A stretch of 46,114 nt of DNA from Oscillospiraceae bacterium. Its GTDB lineage: Bacteria > Bacillota > Clostridia > Oscillospirales > SIG627. A model generated the notes under the pieces. It made no database searches. It saw nothing but the letters and a program-made list of their open reading frames with translations, and was not told the DNA's origin. The first letter of the stretch is position 1. Each line of letters starts with the position of its first letter. Where the stretch lies: NCBI GenBank assembly GCA_015064635.1, contig SVRV01000018.1, forward strand, positions 1 to 46,114, given 5' to 3'. The position numbers were made by a program, and so were the translations under genes. This document shows positions 17,632 to 25,311 of this stretch, one piece after another.

Positions 17632-19340
17632 TATCCTCTTACCTTGGCAAGTTCTTCTTCCTCCAGCTCACGGTAAGCAACCTTACCCACAAGTGTCTTG
17701 GGTAAGGATTCCCTGAACTCTATATCATAGGGCATAGCATACTTTGCTATATTCTTACGGCAATGCTCAAGAAGTACCTTTTTATTTTCCTCAGATGGTG
17801 CAACACCCGGCTTCAGCATTATAAACGCCTTGACCTTCTGAATCTTAATGGGGTCGGGCACTCCGATAATACAGCTCATCTGTACAAGGGGATGCGAGTC
17901 GAGAATGTTCTCAAGCTGTGAGGGATAAACATTGTATCCGCTTGTGATAATCATTCTCTTTATTCTCTGCTTGAAATAGATAAATCCGTCGGAATCCATA
18001 TATCCAAGGTCGCCCGTATGTACCCAGGTCTTTCCGTCGGCATGTACACGGAGAGTCTTTTCGTTTTCCTCGGGGTGATTCACATAACCCATCATTACAG
18101 TGGGACCCGAAATACAGATTTCGCCTTCAACACCGTAGTCAACCTCGTTATCCGTGCCCGGCTCGACAATGGTGTAATATGTATCGGGAAATGGCTGTCC
18201 GATACTTCCCTCCTTTGCAAGATGCAAGGGAGTGAGACAGCTTGCGGTAACGCACTCCGTTGTACCGTAGCCTTCACGGAGAAGTACCTTTCCGTTATGG
18301 TCTGTGAGGAATTTGTCAAATTTCTTTTTAAGCTCAACAGACAAAGAATCTCCGCCGCTGAAAACACCCTTGAGGCAGGAAAGGTCTGCTCCGTCCATAC
18401 AATTCTGACGGAGGAGCGCCTCATAGAGAGTGGGAACTCCTGCCATAAAATTCGGACGGCATTTGATAATAAGCTTTGCATAGCTCTCTGCGGTAAATCT
18501 CGGCACAAGAATACATCTTCCGCCGTTACCCAGCATTGAGTGAATACTTACTCCCAGACCGAAGCCGTGAAAAATGGGCATGGCAGCCAGCATTTTGTCA
18601 CCGGGTTTAAAAATGGGATTGGTTGCAACTATCTGTGCAGCAAGGGCATTAAAATTAAGGTTGGAAAGCATAATACCCTTTGTGGTACCTGTTGTACCGC
18701 CGCTGTAAAGCACAACGGCAGGATCGGCGGCAACACGCTTTACCTTATAATTGCCGTTGTAGGTCTTACCTTTATTTATAAATTCCTTCCACTTCACTAT
18801 GGGAGCGTCCTTGGGAATCTTAGGTATCTTTCTGCCCTGAGTGAGAGCATAACCGAACTTCAGTCTCGACGGAAGCGCATCATAAATACGTGCGATAATG
18901 AGAAAGGGAAGGTCAACATTGTCACGTATAGCACTGAATTTGGAATAAAACTGGTCAAGAGTTATGGCAAAACGGCTCTCTGAGTCGTTGAGGTAAAACT
19001 CTATTTCCTTTTCACTGGACAGGGGATGAATCATATTTGAAATACCGCCGGCAAGATTTACGGCGTAGAACATCATAAGCGCCTGGGGACAGTTGGGCAT
19101 ACAGATGGTAACCTTGTCACCCTCCTTGAGCCCGTAGGCACGCAGGGACTTTGCAACCAGCTCTACCCCTTCGATAAATTCACGGTAGGTGGTGGCATCT
19201 CCCATAAAATCATAAGCAACGTATGCGGGATATTTCTTTGCGGTTTCAAAAACAAGGTCAAACATTGAACCCTTGTGATAATCGAGATGGGGTGGAACCT
19301 TGCCGTAATTGTCAAGCCACGGTGTTCTTGTCTGTGTCAT
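17631..19340 (-). CDS. Acyl-CoA synthetase / AMP-dependent ligase
   Basis: 569 aa. This is an ANL-superfamily adenylating enzyme that activates a carboxylic or fatty acid with ATP, usually to an acyl-CoA. The phosphate loop YSGGTTGTTKG lies near 206-216. GYGTTE is motif A5 and TGDLGYMDSDGF is A7. KRMIITSGYNVYP contains the hinge, and the C-terminal catalytic lysine is in LVGKVAYRE. Length fits long-chain acyl-CoA ligases. It starts 24 nt after the acyltransferase gene and its stop overlaps the next ATG. It is probably paired with that acyltransferase, the ligase supplying the acyl donor. The acid used cannot be told from sequence. Confidence 0.9.
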   Translation of the reverse strand: MTQTRTPWLDNYGKVPPHLDYHKGSMFDLVFETAKKYPAYVAYDFMGDATTYREFIEGVELVAKSLRAYGLKEGDKVTICMPNCPQALMMFYAVNLAGGISNMIHPLSSEKEIEFYLNDSESRFAITLDQFYSKFSAIRDNVDLPFLIIARIYDALPSRLKFGYALTQGRKIPKIPKDAPIVKWKEFINKGKTYNGNYKVKRVAADPAVVLYSGGTTGTTKGIMLSNLNFNALAAQIVATNPIFKPGDKMLAAMPIFHGFGLGVSIHSMLGNGGRCILVPRFTAESYAKLIIKCRPNFMAGVPTLYEALLRQNCMDGADLSCLKGVFSGGDSLSVELKKKFDKFLTDHNGKVLLREGYGTTECVTASCLTPLHLAKEGSIGQPFPDTYYTIVEPGTDNEVDYGVEGEICISGPTVMMGYVNHPEENEKTLRVHADGKTWVHTGDLGYMDSDGFIYFKQRIKRMIITSGYNVYPSQLENILDSHPLVQMSCIIGVPDPIKIQKVKAFIMLKPGVAPSEENKKVLLEHCRKNIAKYAMPYDIEFRESLPKTLVGKVAYRELEEEELAKVRG

Positions 19341-19364
19341 ATTTTTTCCTTTCCGCCAAACGCC

Positions 19365-20252
19365 TTACAGCTCGATTTCCTCATCCAAGGGACGCTCGAG
19401 AAGGCTCGGCTCTTCAAGTAAGCGATGGAGCACCTTAATGCTCTTTGCGAAGTATACACCGTCGGCAATTCGCTCATCTATGGTAAGTCCAAGGTCAATT
19501 GAATCACGAAGTTCATAACTGCCGTCCTCTTTGAAAAACGGACGGAACTTTTTCTCACCCACAATTGCAAAGAATGAGTTTGTACCCCAGTTTGCAAGAT
19601 GATGATAGGAAGCGTGCATCTTTATACTTCCAAGGTTTGAAACAAAAACCGACGAAAAATACGGGTCGCTTTTCATAAGCGATTTGGGATAAAGTCCGTG
19701 ATGGTTAAGCCAAGACAATGTTCCCATAACAAACTTCAGAATAGGCATTGGAAGATGGTTCACCAGCTTATCTATTATTGATGTGGTGCTGTCCTTTTGC
19801 TCTTCCTTTCTCACAGAATAAACTACCTTCTTTGTCTTTTCGTATATCTGCTCGATGGGACATTCGTTGCTCTCCTCGTCTATCTTTATGATAGCCATTG
19901 CCTCGTGACCGTCATCGGTAAACATTTTCTTTACCACAAAGGAGAAAACAATATCCTTTCTGTCATACAGCCTTGAGCCCTCGTAAAAGCGGTTAAGCCT
20001 GGGGCGAAGCACTATGGTTTTGGCAATAGCGGCAAGTATAACGTGGAAAAAGGTATATTTATATTCGGGAGAATCGGCATTTTTCTTTTCGAGGTATTCC
20101 TTCAATGCTGTAATATCAAACACCTCATTCATTACCGCTTCGTTGTCTGTACGCCTGGGTAAAAGCAATGGAGCAATAACATGCATGGAGTCAAGGTTTC
20201 TGACACGGTAACCATCCCTTCGGTCACCAAATCTTCGTTTTCTTGCTTTCAT
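19365..20252 (-). CDS. 2-oxoacid-dehydrogenase-acyltransferase/CAT-fold protein
   Basis: 295 aa from the ATG at 20252 after GGAGG; a TTG four codons upstream lies in the ribosome site. The protein has the trimeric E2/chloramphenicol-acetyltransferase fold without lipoyl or subunit-binding domains. Recognisable are FHVILAAIAKTIVLRPRLNRF (about 65-85), SSVFVSNLGSIKM (about 205-217) and the C-terminal DERIADGVYFAK. In active E2 and CAT enzymes this last motif is HxxxDG; here the His position is Glu while DG is kept. Either the family uses another base or the protein is not a standard acyltransferase. It is the first gene of the acyl operon, with its own promoter. Confidence 0.8.
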   Translation of the reverse strand: MKARKRRFGDRRDGYRVRNLDSMHVIAPLLLPRRTDNEAVMNEVFDITALKEYLEKKNADSPEYKYTFFHVILAAIAKTIVLRPRLNRFYEGSRLYDRKDIVFSFVVKKMFTDDGHEAMAIIKIDEESNECPIEQIYEKTKKVVYSVRKEEQKDSTTSIIDKLVNHLPMPILKFVMGTLSWLNHHGLYPKSLMKSDPYFSSVFVSNLGSIKMHASYHHLANWGTNSFFAIVGEKKFRPFFKEDGSYELRDSIDLGLTIDERIADGVYFAKSIKVLHRLLEEPSLLERPLDEEIEL

Positions 20253-20283
20253 AAAAGCCTCCAATCAAATCACAGATACTATT

Positions 20284-20312
20284 ATTTTACCCCATTATCT
20301 GAAAAAAGTCAA
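20284..20312 (-). promoter_or_regulatory. Sigma-A promoter of the acyl operon
   Basis: On the minus strand, TTGACT (20307-20312), a 17-bp spacer and TAAAAT (20284-20289) lie about 30 bp upstream of the acyltransferase start and just past the stop of the unit B gene. Unit B transcripts would run into it unless terminated; no terminator was seen between. Confidence 0.75.
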
Positions 20313-20337
20313 GAAAAAGATGCATTCACTGTCAGAA

Positions 20338-20979
20338 CTACATGCTTTTACGAAGCGCTGCTTCGAAAAACTCATCCGGGTCAAAGCCATCACTTTCATA
20401 TCCTCTCGACCGTATGTTTCCGTCTGCTTCGAGCCATTTACAAAGAGTATCATAAGGCGAGGAATATTTCCGTCCCGTCCTTGCAATATGTGAAGACATA
20501 TTATCAATCTTACTGTCCGCCTCCCAATAGTTTCGCCTCAGCTTATCGTACTCCTCCTTTGTAAGGAAAACGTTTTTGTACCTTCCGTAGCCGTTAGGCT
20601 TTTCCTCTTTTTTTGTTTCCTTACACGGTTCTTCTGCCGTCTCCTCAACAGCACTCTCCTCAACCTGATGCTTTTCCCAATCCTCCACTGTTATCAGCGA
20701 GAACTTACTCCTTGACTCAATACTTATAAAGCCGAGCTTCTCCAGCTTTTTCATATTAGTATAAGCCATGCTTTCGCTCACCCCCAGTGCCAAGGCAACC
20801 GCCTTTCTGCCCGCCGTCAGCTGTCCTTTTTTCAGATGCACCACAATGCCGTTCATAACCGCATCCTGCTCCTTGTAGCAAGCACGGCAAAGTATGTATA
20901 TCCACAGTCTGAGAAGCTGTGCATCCTGAAACACTGCACTTTCAAGTATTTTTCTGTTAAGCTTTACAAATCCGTTCAT
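20338..20979 (-). CDS. Phage replisome-organizer-like winged-helix protein (unit B)
   Basis: 213 aa from the ATG at 20979, 9 nt after AAGGGGG; an ATG at 20988 is too close to that site. The N-terminal domain (about 1-100) resembles phage replisome organizers and DnaD-like replication proteins: FVKLNRKILES, then a helix-turn-helix with SESMAYTNMKKLEKLGFI as recognition region. An acidic linker (106-128) follows. The C-terminal domain begins NVFLTKEEYDKL (about 136-147) and includes ISSHIARTG- and DTLCKWLEADG-like segments typical of the same phage proteins. Such proteins bind repeated origin DNA. Here the gene lies directly downstream of TGACAT array B and stands alone, so it may serve as a regulator (inference). 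It separates the acyl operon from structural operon C. Confidence 0.8.
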   Translation of the reverse strand: MNGFVKLNRKILESAVFQDAQLLRLWIYILCRACYKEQDAVMNGIVVHLKKGQLTAGRKAVALALGVSESMAYTNMKKLEKLGFISIESRSKFSLITVEDWEKHQVEESAVEETAEEPCKETKKEEKPNGYGRYKNVFLTKEEYDKLRRNYWEADSKIDNMSSHIARTGRKYSSPYDTLCKWLEADGNIRSRGYESDGFDPDEFFEAALRKSM

Positions 20980-21003
20980 ATATTTCATCCCCCTTGTATG
21001 TCT

Positions 21004-21040
21004 CCATTCTATACTGACATTGACTGACATACAATGACAT
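21004..21040 (-). promoter_or_regulatory. TGACAT direct-repeat array B with embedded promoter
   Basis: TGACAT occurs at 21015, 21025 and 21035, exactly 10 bp apart, with an isolated fourth copy at 21080. Minus-strand promoter: TTGTAT (21029-21034), a 17-bp spacer and TAGAAT (21006-21011). The predicted transcript starts about 20 nt before the unit B ATG, a very short leader. Apart from the one mismatch in the -10, the 37 bp equal array A. Confidence 0.8.
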
Positions 21041-21180
21041 GTTTGATACTTCGGCTTTTTTAAGACAGGTGTTTGTAAATGACATTCACTTCCACCGCAT
21101 ACAATAAACCGAAAATTTTGGCATTTTAATGCCGAAATTGTCCGTAATTTTGCATTATACATTTTGCATTGTGCATTAAA

Positions 21181-21204
21181 ATGCGGCAGATTCCTCTGCC
21201 GCAT
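21181..21204 (-). terminator. Terminator of structural operon C
   Basis: ATGCGGCAGA (21181-21190) and TCTGCCGCAT (21195-21204) form a perfect 10-bp stem with a 4-nt loop, 5 nt after the last stop codon. On the minus strand it is followed by TTTTAATG. Confidence 0.8.
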
Positions 21205-21208
21205 TTCT

Positions 21209-22321
21209 TCAATAAAGTCCTATTGCCGTGGCATACACCTTAACCTCATATCTGTACTCTGCTGACAGACTTTCGTCCTTTATAACGGTGTCAATAACAC
21301 TGCGAATCGCCTCTTTTTTCTTTTCCTCCGTTGAGTATTTCTTCGAGTTGTACACGCTCCTGATTTTATCCACAAGGTTTTGAGGAGTAATACCAAGCTC
21401 TATTTCTCCGCTCTCCACATTGCCGTGCTCTGCTTCAAAATCTCTCGTGTCTGCATAGCGGTCATATACTTCGTCATATCTGTCCGCTATATAATCGCGC
21501 TTGTCGGCATTGCGGTCATAGGCTTCGTCATCTCTTTCGGCGGCGTAGTCCCTTGAGTCGGCATAGCGGTCATATCTTTCATCGTCACGCTCCGCCTGAT
21601 AGTCACGGTTATCCGCAAAGCGGTCATATTTTTCGTCGTCACGCTCCGCCTGATAGTCACGGTTATCTGCAAAGCGGTCATATTTTTCGTCGTCACGCTC
21701 TGCCTCGTAAGCACGGTTTTCTACGTAGCGGTCATGCTTTTCATCGTCACGCTCCGCCTCGTAAGCTCGGTTTTCCACATAGCGGTCATGCTTTTCGTCG
21801 TCTCTTTCCGCCTCAAAGTCACGGTTGTCCGCAAAGCGGTCATAAGCCTCATCGTCACGCTCCGCCTCGTAGTCACGGTCACGGTTAAGCTGGTCTATAT
21901 AGGCTGAGTTACGTGCCTTTTCAATATCAGCCACACCTAAAATATAATCCCTTCGTGCAGACTCCTTTGCATCCACTCTTGCCAACTCATTTGCTGTTCT
22001 TTCATCCGAGGCATCCGAATCAATCTTCGCCATGGCATACTTGCCTGCAAGGTTATGGTCGATATCCGCCTGCACCGAGGCACCCGAGCGTGAAAGTCCC
22101 TTGCCCAGCATACTCTCCTTTGTGTTCTGAAGTGATATCTTATTTGCGGCATCCGACTCACTCTTTTTACGTCTTGCCTCTGTATTTATCTCATTCTTCT
22201 TCAGGTCGTGCTTTCTGTCAATTTCCAGAATAACCGAATCGTATCGCTTTTTCAAGGCATTGAGGCTGTCGGAATATCCTCCCAGCACCTCCTTTGCGTA
22301 CCCCTTTACATCTGTTGACAT
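21209..22321 (-). CDS. Coiled-coil protein with eight 18-residue repeats (operon C, gene 8)
   Basis: 370 aa, last gene of operon C. The N-terminal 145 residues are helical and Lys/Glu/Asp-rich with a GLSRSGASVQADI break (about 75-87). Residues 150-293 are eight perfect-length 18-aa repeats of the form D-Y-x-A-E-R-D-D-E-x-Y-D-R-x-A-D-x-R. Eighteen residues make five alpha-helical turns, so this should be a straight charged rod with a stripe of aromatics. A C-terminal helical domain (about 305-370) ends in YRYEVKVYATAIGLY. Position after the lysin and beside coat genes fits an injected or internal virion protein. That is inference; I recall similar aromatic repeats in gut phage proteins. GGGAGGTG precedes the ATG. 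Confidence 0.78.
   Translation of the reverse strand: MSTDVKGYAKEVLGGYSDSLNALKKRYDSVILEIDRKHDLKKNEINTEARRKKSESDAANKISLQNTKESMLGKGLSRSGASVQADIDHNLAGKYAMAKIDSDASDERTANELARVDAKESARRDYILGVADIEKARNSAYIDQLNRDRDYEAERDDEAYDRFADNRDFEAERDDEKHDRYVENRAYEAERDDEKHDRYVENRAYEAERDDEKYDRFADNRDYQAERDDEKYDRFADNRDYQAERDDERYDRYADSRDYAAERDDEAYDRNADKRDYIADRYDEVYDRYADTRDFEAEHGNVESGEIELGITPQNLVDKIRSVYNSKKYSTEEKKKEAIRSVIDTVIKDESLSAEYRYEVKVYATAIGLY
21443..21874 (-). repeat. Eight tandem 54-bp in-frame repeats
   Basis: Eight 54-bp units encode the 18-residue repeats of the coiled-coil protein. Neighbouring units differ at a few codons and some adjacent pairs are nearly identical at DNA level (for example around 21590-21700), as expected from recent unequal recombination. 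Copy number may vary between strains. Confidence 0.85.
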
Positions 22322-22335
22322 TTTTTCACCTCCCT

Positions 22336-22908
22336 TCAGGCAAGAGCACCTGCTGTAAGCTTTTCAAACAGCAAATCTGCCCATTTCCACTTTTTAAGGT
22401 ACTCTATTGTGTTATCACCCAGCATAAAAAGCTTCTTTACAAGCGCATGGTCTGTTTCGGGACACTGGAAGGTTCTCACCGAATATGTATCCGTAGCACT
22501 CATGCTCTTTTCAACAAAATAGCTCTTGTACCCCCTCACATCAAGGTGAACACACCTTGCGTTAATGATTCCGATTCCGTCAAAGCCAAGCTTTTCGGCA
22601 ATGGCGGCAATTTCGTATGAGGTGTAGCCGTCAACCCAGACGTCAGCGGCAAGTCCCTTGGTATGCTGTCCCACCTTACCGGTAAGGATTCTGTCATAAG
22701 CCTCGGTTCTGTAGCCGTCTGTGACGATAATCGGCTTGTAGCGGACCGCACGGGAGAGCTTTTCCAGCATCTCAATAAGCTCATCGGATATGAGTATCAC
22801 ATCTCCGTCAAGCTTTCCTCCCCTTCTTGCACGGAATTCCTTAACCCTGAAATGCGGGCTGAGCTTGTCATTTCCGTTCTTTTCGTATGAATATTCTTTT
22901 ATTGCCAT
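22336..22908 (-). CDS. M15-family peptidase, phage lysin-like (operon C, gene 7)
   Basis: 190 aa. M15-type zinc peptidase that cleaves peptidoglycan cross-links or stem peptides. DGYRTEAYD (about 64-72) is the family opening. Zinc ligands are His82 and Asp89 in QHTKGLAADV and His121 in VHLDVRG. The last 60 residues form a small extra domain with TFQCPETDHALVKKLFMLG, possibly a wall-binding part. There is no signal peptide. An AAAGGAGA site precedes the ATG, and the gene starts 13 nt after the fibre-like gene. In a phage operon it would be an endolysin or a virion-associated murein hydrolase; without a nearby holin the second is attractive. Confidence 0.85.
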   Translation of the reverse strand: MAIKEYSYEKNGNDKLSPHFRVKEFRARRGGKLDGDVILISDELIEMLEKLSRAVRYKPIIVTDGYRTEAYDRILTGKVGQHTKGLAADVWVDGYTSYEIAAIAEKLGFDGIGIINARCVHLDVRGYKSYFVEKSMSATDTYSVRTFQCPETDHALVKKLFMLGDNTIEYLKKWKWADLLFEKLTAGALA

Positions 22909-22921
22909 TTTAGTCTCCTTT

Positions 22922-23875
22922 TTACTTCATATATTCTATCATTACGGCTCCGCTTCCTCCGTCGGTGCCCGCACCGTAGATTCCGCTGCCGTAATACCTT
23001 CCGCAACAGCCGCCTCCGCCGATGCCCGGTGTATCCTCGGAAAACGCCGCTCCGTTGCCAAGCTTGGAGTCTCCACCAAAGCAAAGCTCAATTTCTCCGC
23101 CGGTAGTTCCGTAGTAGTCTCCCGCTTTGGGGTAACCGCCGCTGTAATTTATCTGTCCTCCCGTTGCCACGGCTCTCTTGCCTTTTTTAGCACAGCCACC
23201 TTCTGCCGTTGCAACAAGTGCTCCGTTGACCGTAAGACTGCTGCCTGTTCCGTCGCTTGCATGAGTGGTAAGAGAATTACCCGTAACAACAAGTCCGTGT
23301 CCTCCTGCACCTACGTTCAGAAGGCAGACATCTCCCGACTTTAAATCAGCAAACACAACAGCCGTAGCGCCACCTCCGCCACCAAGCTTGTGACTTGTGT
23401 TATCGGGGTCAACGCCACCTCCGCCACCGCCTCCCGTAACGGTAAATTTGTAAGTTCCGTCTCTTGACACGGTGAAGGTATGACTGCCCGGCTCCGTGTA
23501 CAAATTCACACGAATTGATGCCGAGGTAAGGAAGGCAGCTATCTCGGGTGAAAACTTCTCGGGTGTTACCGAGCCGTCGGGAATAGTGCCGTTGACAATT
23601 CCGTTTATCTGCTCCGAAAGAGCCTTGAGCTTTGCCTGCACACTGTTTCCGGGAACAGAAGCTATTGGTGCGGAGCCTATTTTGTCGGCGCCGCTCTCAC
23701 CTGCCTTTGTGGATTCGAGCTCGGGCAAAAGCACGGTGTTGATGTATTTTTTGATATCAACTCCCGCCTTGTCAAAAAGTGCCTTCAGCGATGCGGCAGT
23801 GTATCCGTCCTCAATATTCGGACGGTCTGAAAGCTTTGATATATTTTCTACGTCGTCGTTAAATCTTGTCATCAT
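22922..23875 (-). CDS. Glycine-rich tail-fibre-like protein (operon C, gene 6)
   Basis: 317 aa. The N-terminal part (about 1-120) is helical with a DGSVTPEKF hinge of the type seen in fibre shafts. From about 140 the protein is glycine-rich: a GGGGGGG stretch near 145-151 and further G4-G5 clusters, ending with SGAVMIEYMK. This matches C-terminal tip domains of phage tail fibres and spikes, which bind receptors with polyglycine-sandwich loops. AAAGGAG precedes an ATG-ATG pair; either may be the start. It lies 132 bp downstream of the coat gene with a structured spacer. Confidence 0.78.
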   Translation of the reverse strand: MMTRFNDDVENISKLSDRPNIEDGYTAASLKALFDKAGVDIKKYINTVLLPELESTKAGESGADKIGSAPIASVPGNSVQAKLKALSEQINGIVNGTIPDGSVTPEKFSPEIAAFLTSASIRVNLYTEPGSHTFTVSRDGTYKFTVTGGGGGGGVDPDNTSHKLGGGGGATAVVFADLKSGDVCLLNVGAGGHGLVVTGNSLTTHASDGTGSSLTVNGALVATAEGGCAKKGKRAVATGGQINYSGGYPKAGDYYGTTGGEIELCFGGDSKLGNGAAFSEDTPGIGGGGCCGRYYGSGIYGAGTDGGSGAVMIEYMK

Positions 23876-23901
23876 ATGTACTCCTTTACGTTTTTTGGGG
23901 T

Positions 23902-23986
23902 CTCCACCAAGAAGCTTTTATGTTTTTTAAGCTTTTCGGGTGGAGTGCGGGGAGTGGGACCTTTTTCAAAAAAGTCTCCTCCCCGC
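23902..23986 (-). repeat. Two large hairpins between coat and fibre genes
   Basis: CTCCACC (23902-23908) pairs with GGTGGAG (23939-23945), and GCGGGGAG (23947-23954) pairs with CTCCCCGC (23979-23986). The second hairpin encloses CTTTTTCAAAAAAG. No clean T-run follows on the minus strand. It may attenuate or stabilise coat mRNA, or be one copy of a repeat family also seen near 35.3 and 36.7 kb. Confidence 0.55.
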
Positions 23987-24007
23987 AAAATATTAATTTT
24001 ACTCTAC

Positions 24008-24832
24008 TTATTCTTCCGCAGGAGTTACGTCAAAGAATACCATTTCCTTGGGGTAAACAATCTTTGCACCGTAGAGGTGGAGTCCCTTAACGGCTGTACC
24101 GTTTCTGAGCTCGGGCTCATAAGGCTTGATTGAATTGATCTGCTCCGCAAATGCGATAGCTCTGTCTGTACGTGCGATACATCTGTAAGCGCCGTCCACC
24201 TTGGGAATGTTGTTTGTAACGTAGATGTCAAAGCCGAGCATCTTACCTATGTAACCCTTTGAAAGAGTACCTGTGTTGTTTGTGTCTGTAAGAACGTTTG
24301 CCATAACAAGAAGCTGCTCAACAACGGGAGGCACTTCAAGAGAAATCTTCGCTGAATTGGGAACGTTGTTCTCCATAAGGATACGTCTCACACTTGAAAT
24401 GTGCTTGATGATGTCCTCGCTGGTGGGAGCGTTTGCAGTTACATGTGCAACTGTGTCATCGTCAAGGGAGTAGATGTACTTATCCGCCTCGTCGCCGAGA
24501 GAGTCCGCCGCCTTCTTCATTGCCGCACGGATAAGCTTGGGAGAGGACTGAACATCGTCGATGCTGTCAATGTAGAAATTGAAGCCCTTCGCCTGGTCGA
24601 TGGTAAGTGTTCTGGTGTTGTCCGAAAGCACCTCGGGTGAGGGCATATCGGTGTTCTTTTCGTAATCGAATACTGTAACGGGGCCGAGACCGTTGATCTT
24701 TACTCTGTCACCCTGATGCTTGATGTCTCCTTCAAACTCTCTTGAACAGAGCTTTACTCCGACATAGTTCTTGTTAAGCTCCTCGTAAAGTGATTCACTC
24801 CATACTGTGGGGATAAAATTTGTAATAGCCAT
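24008..24832 (-). CDS. Major coat protein, P22 gp5-like (operon C, gene 5)
   Basis: 274 aa. The opening FIPTVWSESLYEELNKN and the RVKINGLGPVTVFDY segment (about 43-57) are characteristic of the P22 coat-protein branch of the HK97 fold. A central helix-rich part (about 100-150) and PPVVEQLL...GFDIYVTNNIP (about 166-206) follow, ending with LYGAKIVYPKEM. At 274 aa it is shorter than P22 coat (430 aa) because it lacks the large insertion domain. AAAGGAA precedes the ATG. It directly follows the scaffold-like gene, the usual phage order. It appears intact. Confidence 0.85.
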   Translation of the reverse strand: MAITNFIPTVWSESLYEELNKNYVGVKLCSREFEGDIKHQGDRVKINGLGPVTVFDYEKNTDMPSPEVLSDNTRTLTIDQAKGFNFYIDSIDDVQSSPKLIRAAMKKAADSLGDEADKYIYSLDDDTVAHVTANAPTSEDIIKHISSVRRILMENNVPNSAKISLEVPPVVEQLLVMANVLTDTNNTGTLSKGYIGKMLGFDIYVTNNIPKVDGAYRCIARTDRAIAFAEQINSIKPYEPELRNGTAVKGLHLYGAKIVYPKEMVFFDVTPAEE

Positions 24833-24873
24833 AATTGTAAATTCCTTTCTTTTTTAAAAATATTTGTTTTAAA

Positions 24874-25290
24874 TTACTTGTCTGTCCATTTTTCCATGGA
24901 CTTCATTATTGCTTTATAGTTTCTTCTGATATCGCTGTCGCTCATGGTCTTTACCATATCGGGAGTGAAGTAACCCTCGTCATCAGGGTTGCCAACCTTG
25001 GGAGGAGCCGAGCGTGAATTCTTTGCGTTGGTTTTTTCTGTCTCCTCCTTCTCCTTTTCCTTTCTCAGGTAGCAAAGGGCGTACTGTCCCGCAAGTCCCT
25101 TGCCATTTTCAGTGTTTTCAAAGGCTTCATCGGGAATATCCTCCGCACGAAGTTCCGGGAAAAGCTCACGGAGCAATGAAAGCTCACGGTCAAGATTTGC
25201 TCTTATATCCCTGTCACGGCGGAATTCTTCCAGCTCAAGTCTGTCAGGATCCTCCACTTCAAGCCCTTCAAGTGTTTTTTCTGTGTTCAT
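24874..25290 (-). CDS. Scaffold-like protein (operon C, gene 4)
   Basis: 138 aa, highly charged and helical: an Asp/Glu/Arg-rich N-terminus (about 1-60), a Lys/Glu stretch near 76-88 and a disordered Pro/Ser/Asn linker. The C-terminal FTPDMVKTMSDSDIRRNYKAIMKSMEKW resembles small scaffold C-termini that dock on coat subunits. Placement just before the coat gene fits scaffold. No protease motif. The assignment rests on composition and context more than on sequence identity. Confidence 0.7.
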   Translation of the reverse strand: MNTEKTLEGLEVEDPDRLELEEFRRDRDIRANLDRELSLLRELFPELRAEDIPDEAFENTENGKGLAGQYALCYLRKEKEKEETEKTNAKNSRSAPPKVGNPDDEGYFTPDMVKTMSDSDIRRNYKAIMKSMEKWTDK

Positions 25291-25311
25291 TTTTTCATTC
25301 CTTTCTTATTT

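Noticed and set aside
20980-21204. N-terminal extension of the unit B protein
   Set aside because: It would run through array B and its promoter and has no ribosome site; AAGGGGG before 20979 defines the start.
21443-21874. CRISPR-like array
   Set aside because: The 54-bp units are contiguous, in frame and encode protein repeats; there are no spacers and no cas genes.
21553-21888. Plus-strand His/Pro-rich ORF across the 54-bp repeats
   Set aside because: Antisense shadow of the repeat protein; no ribosome site.
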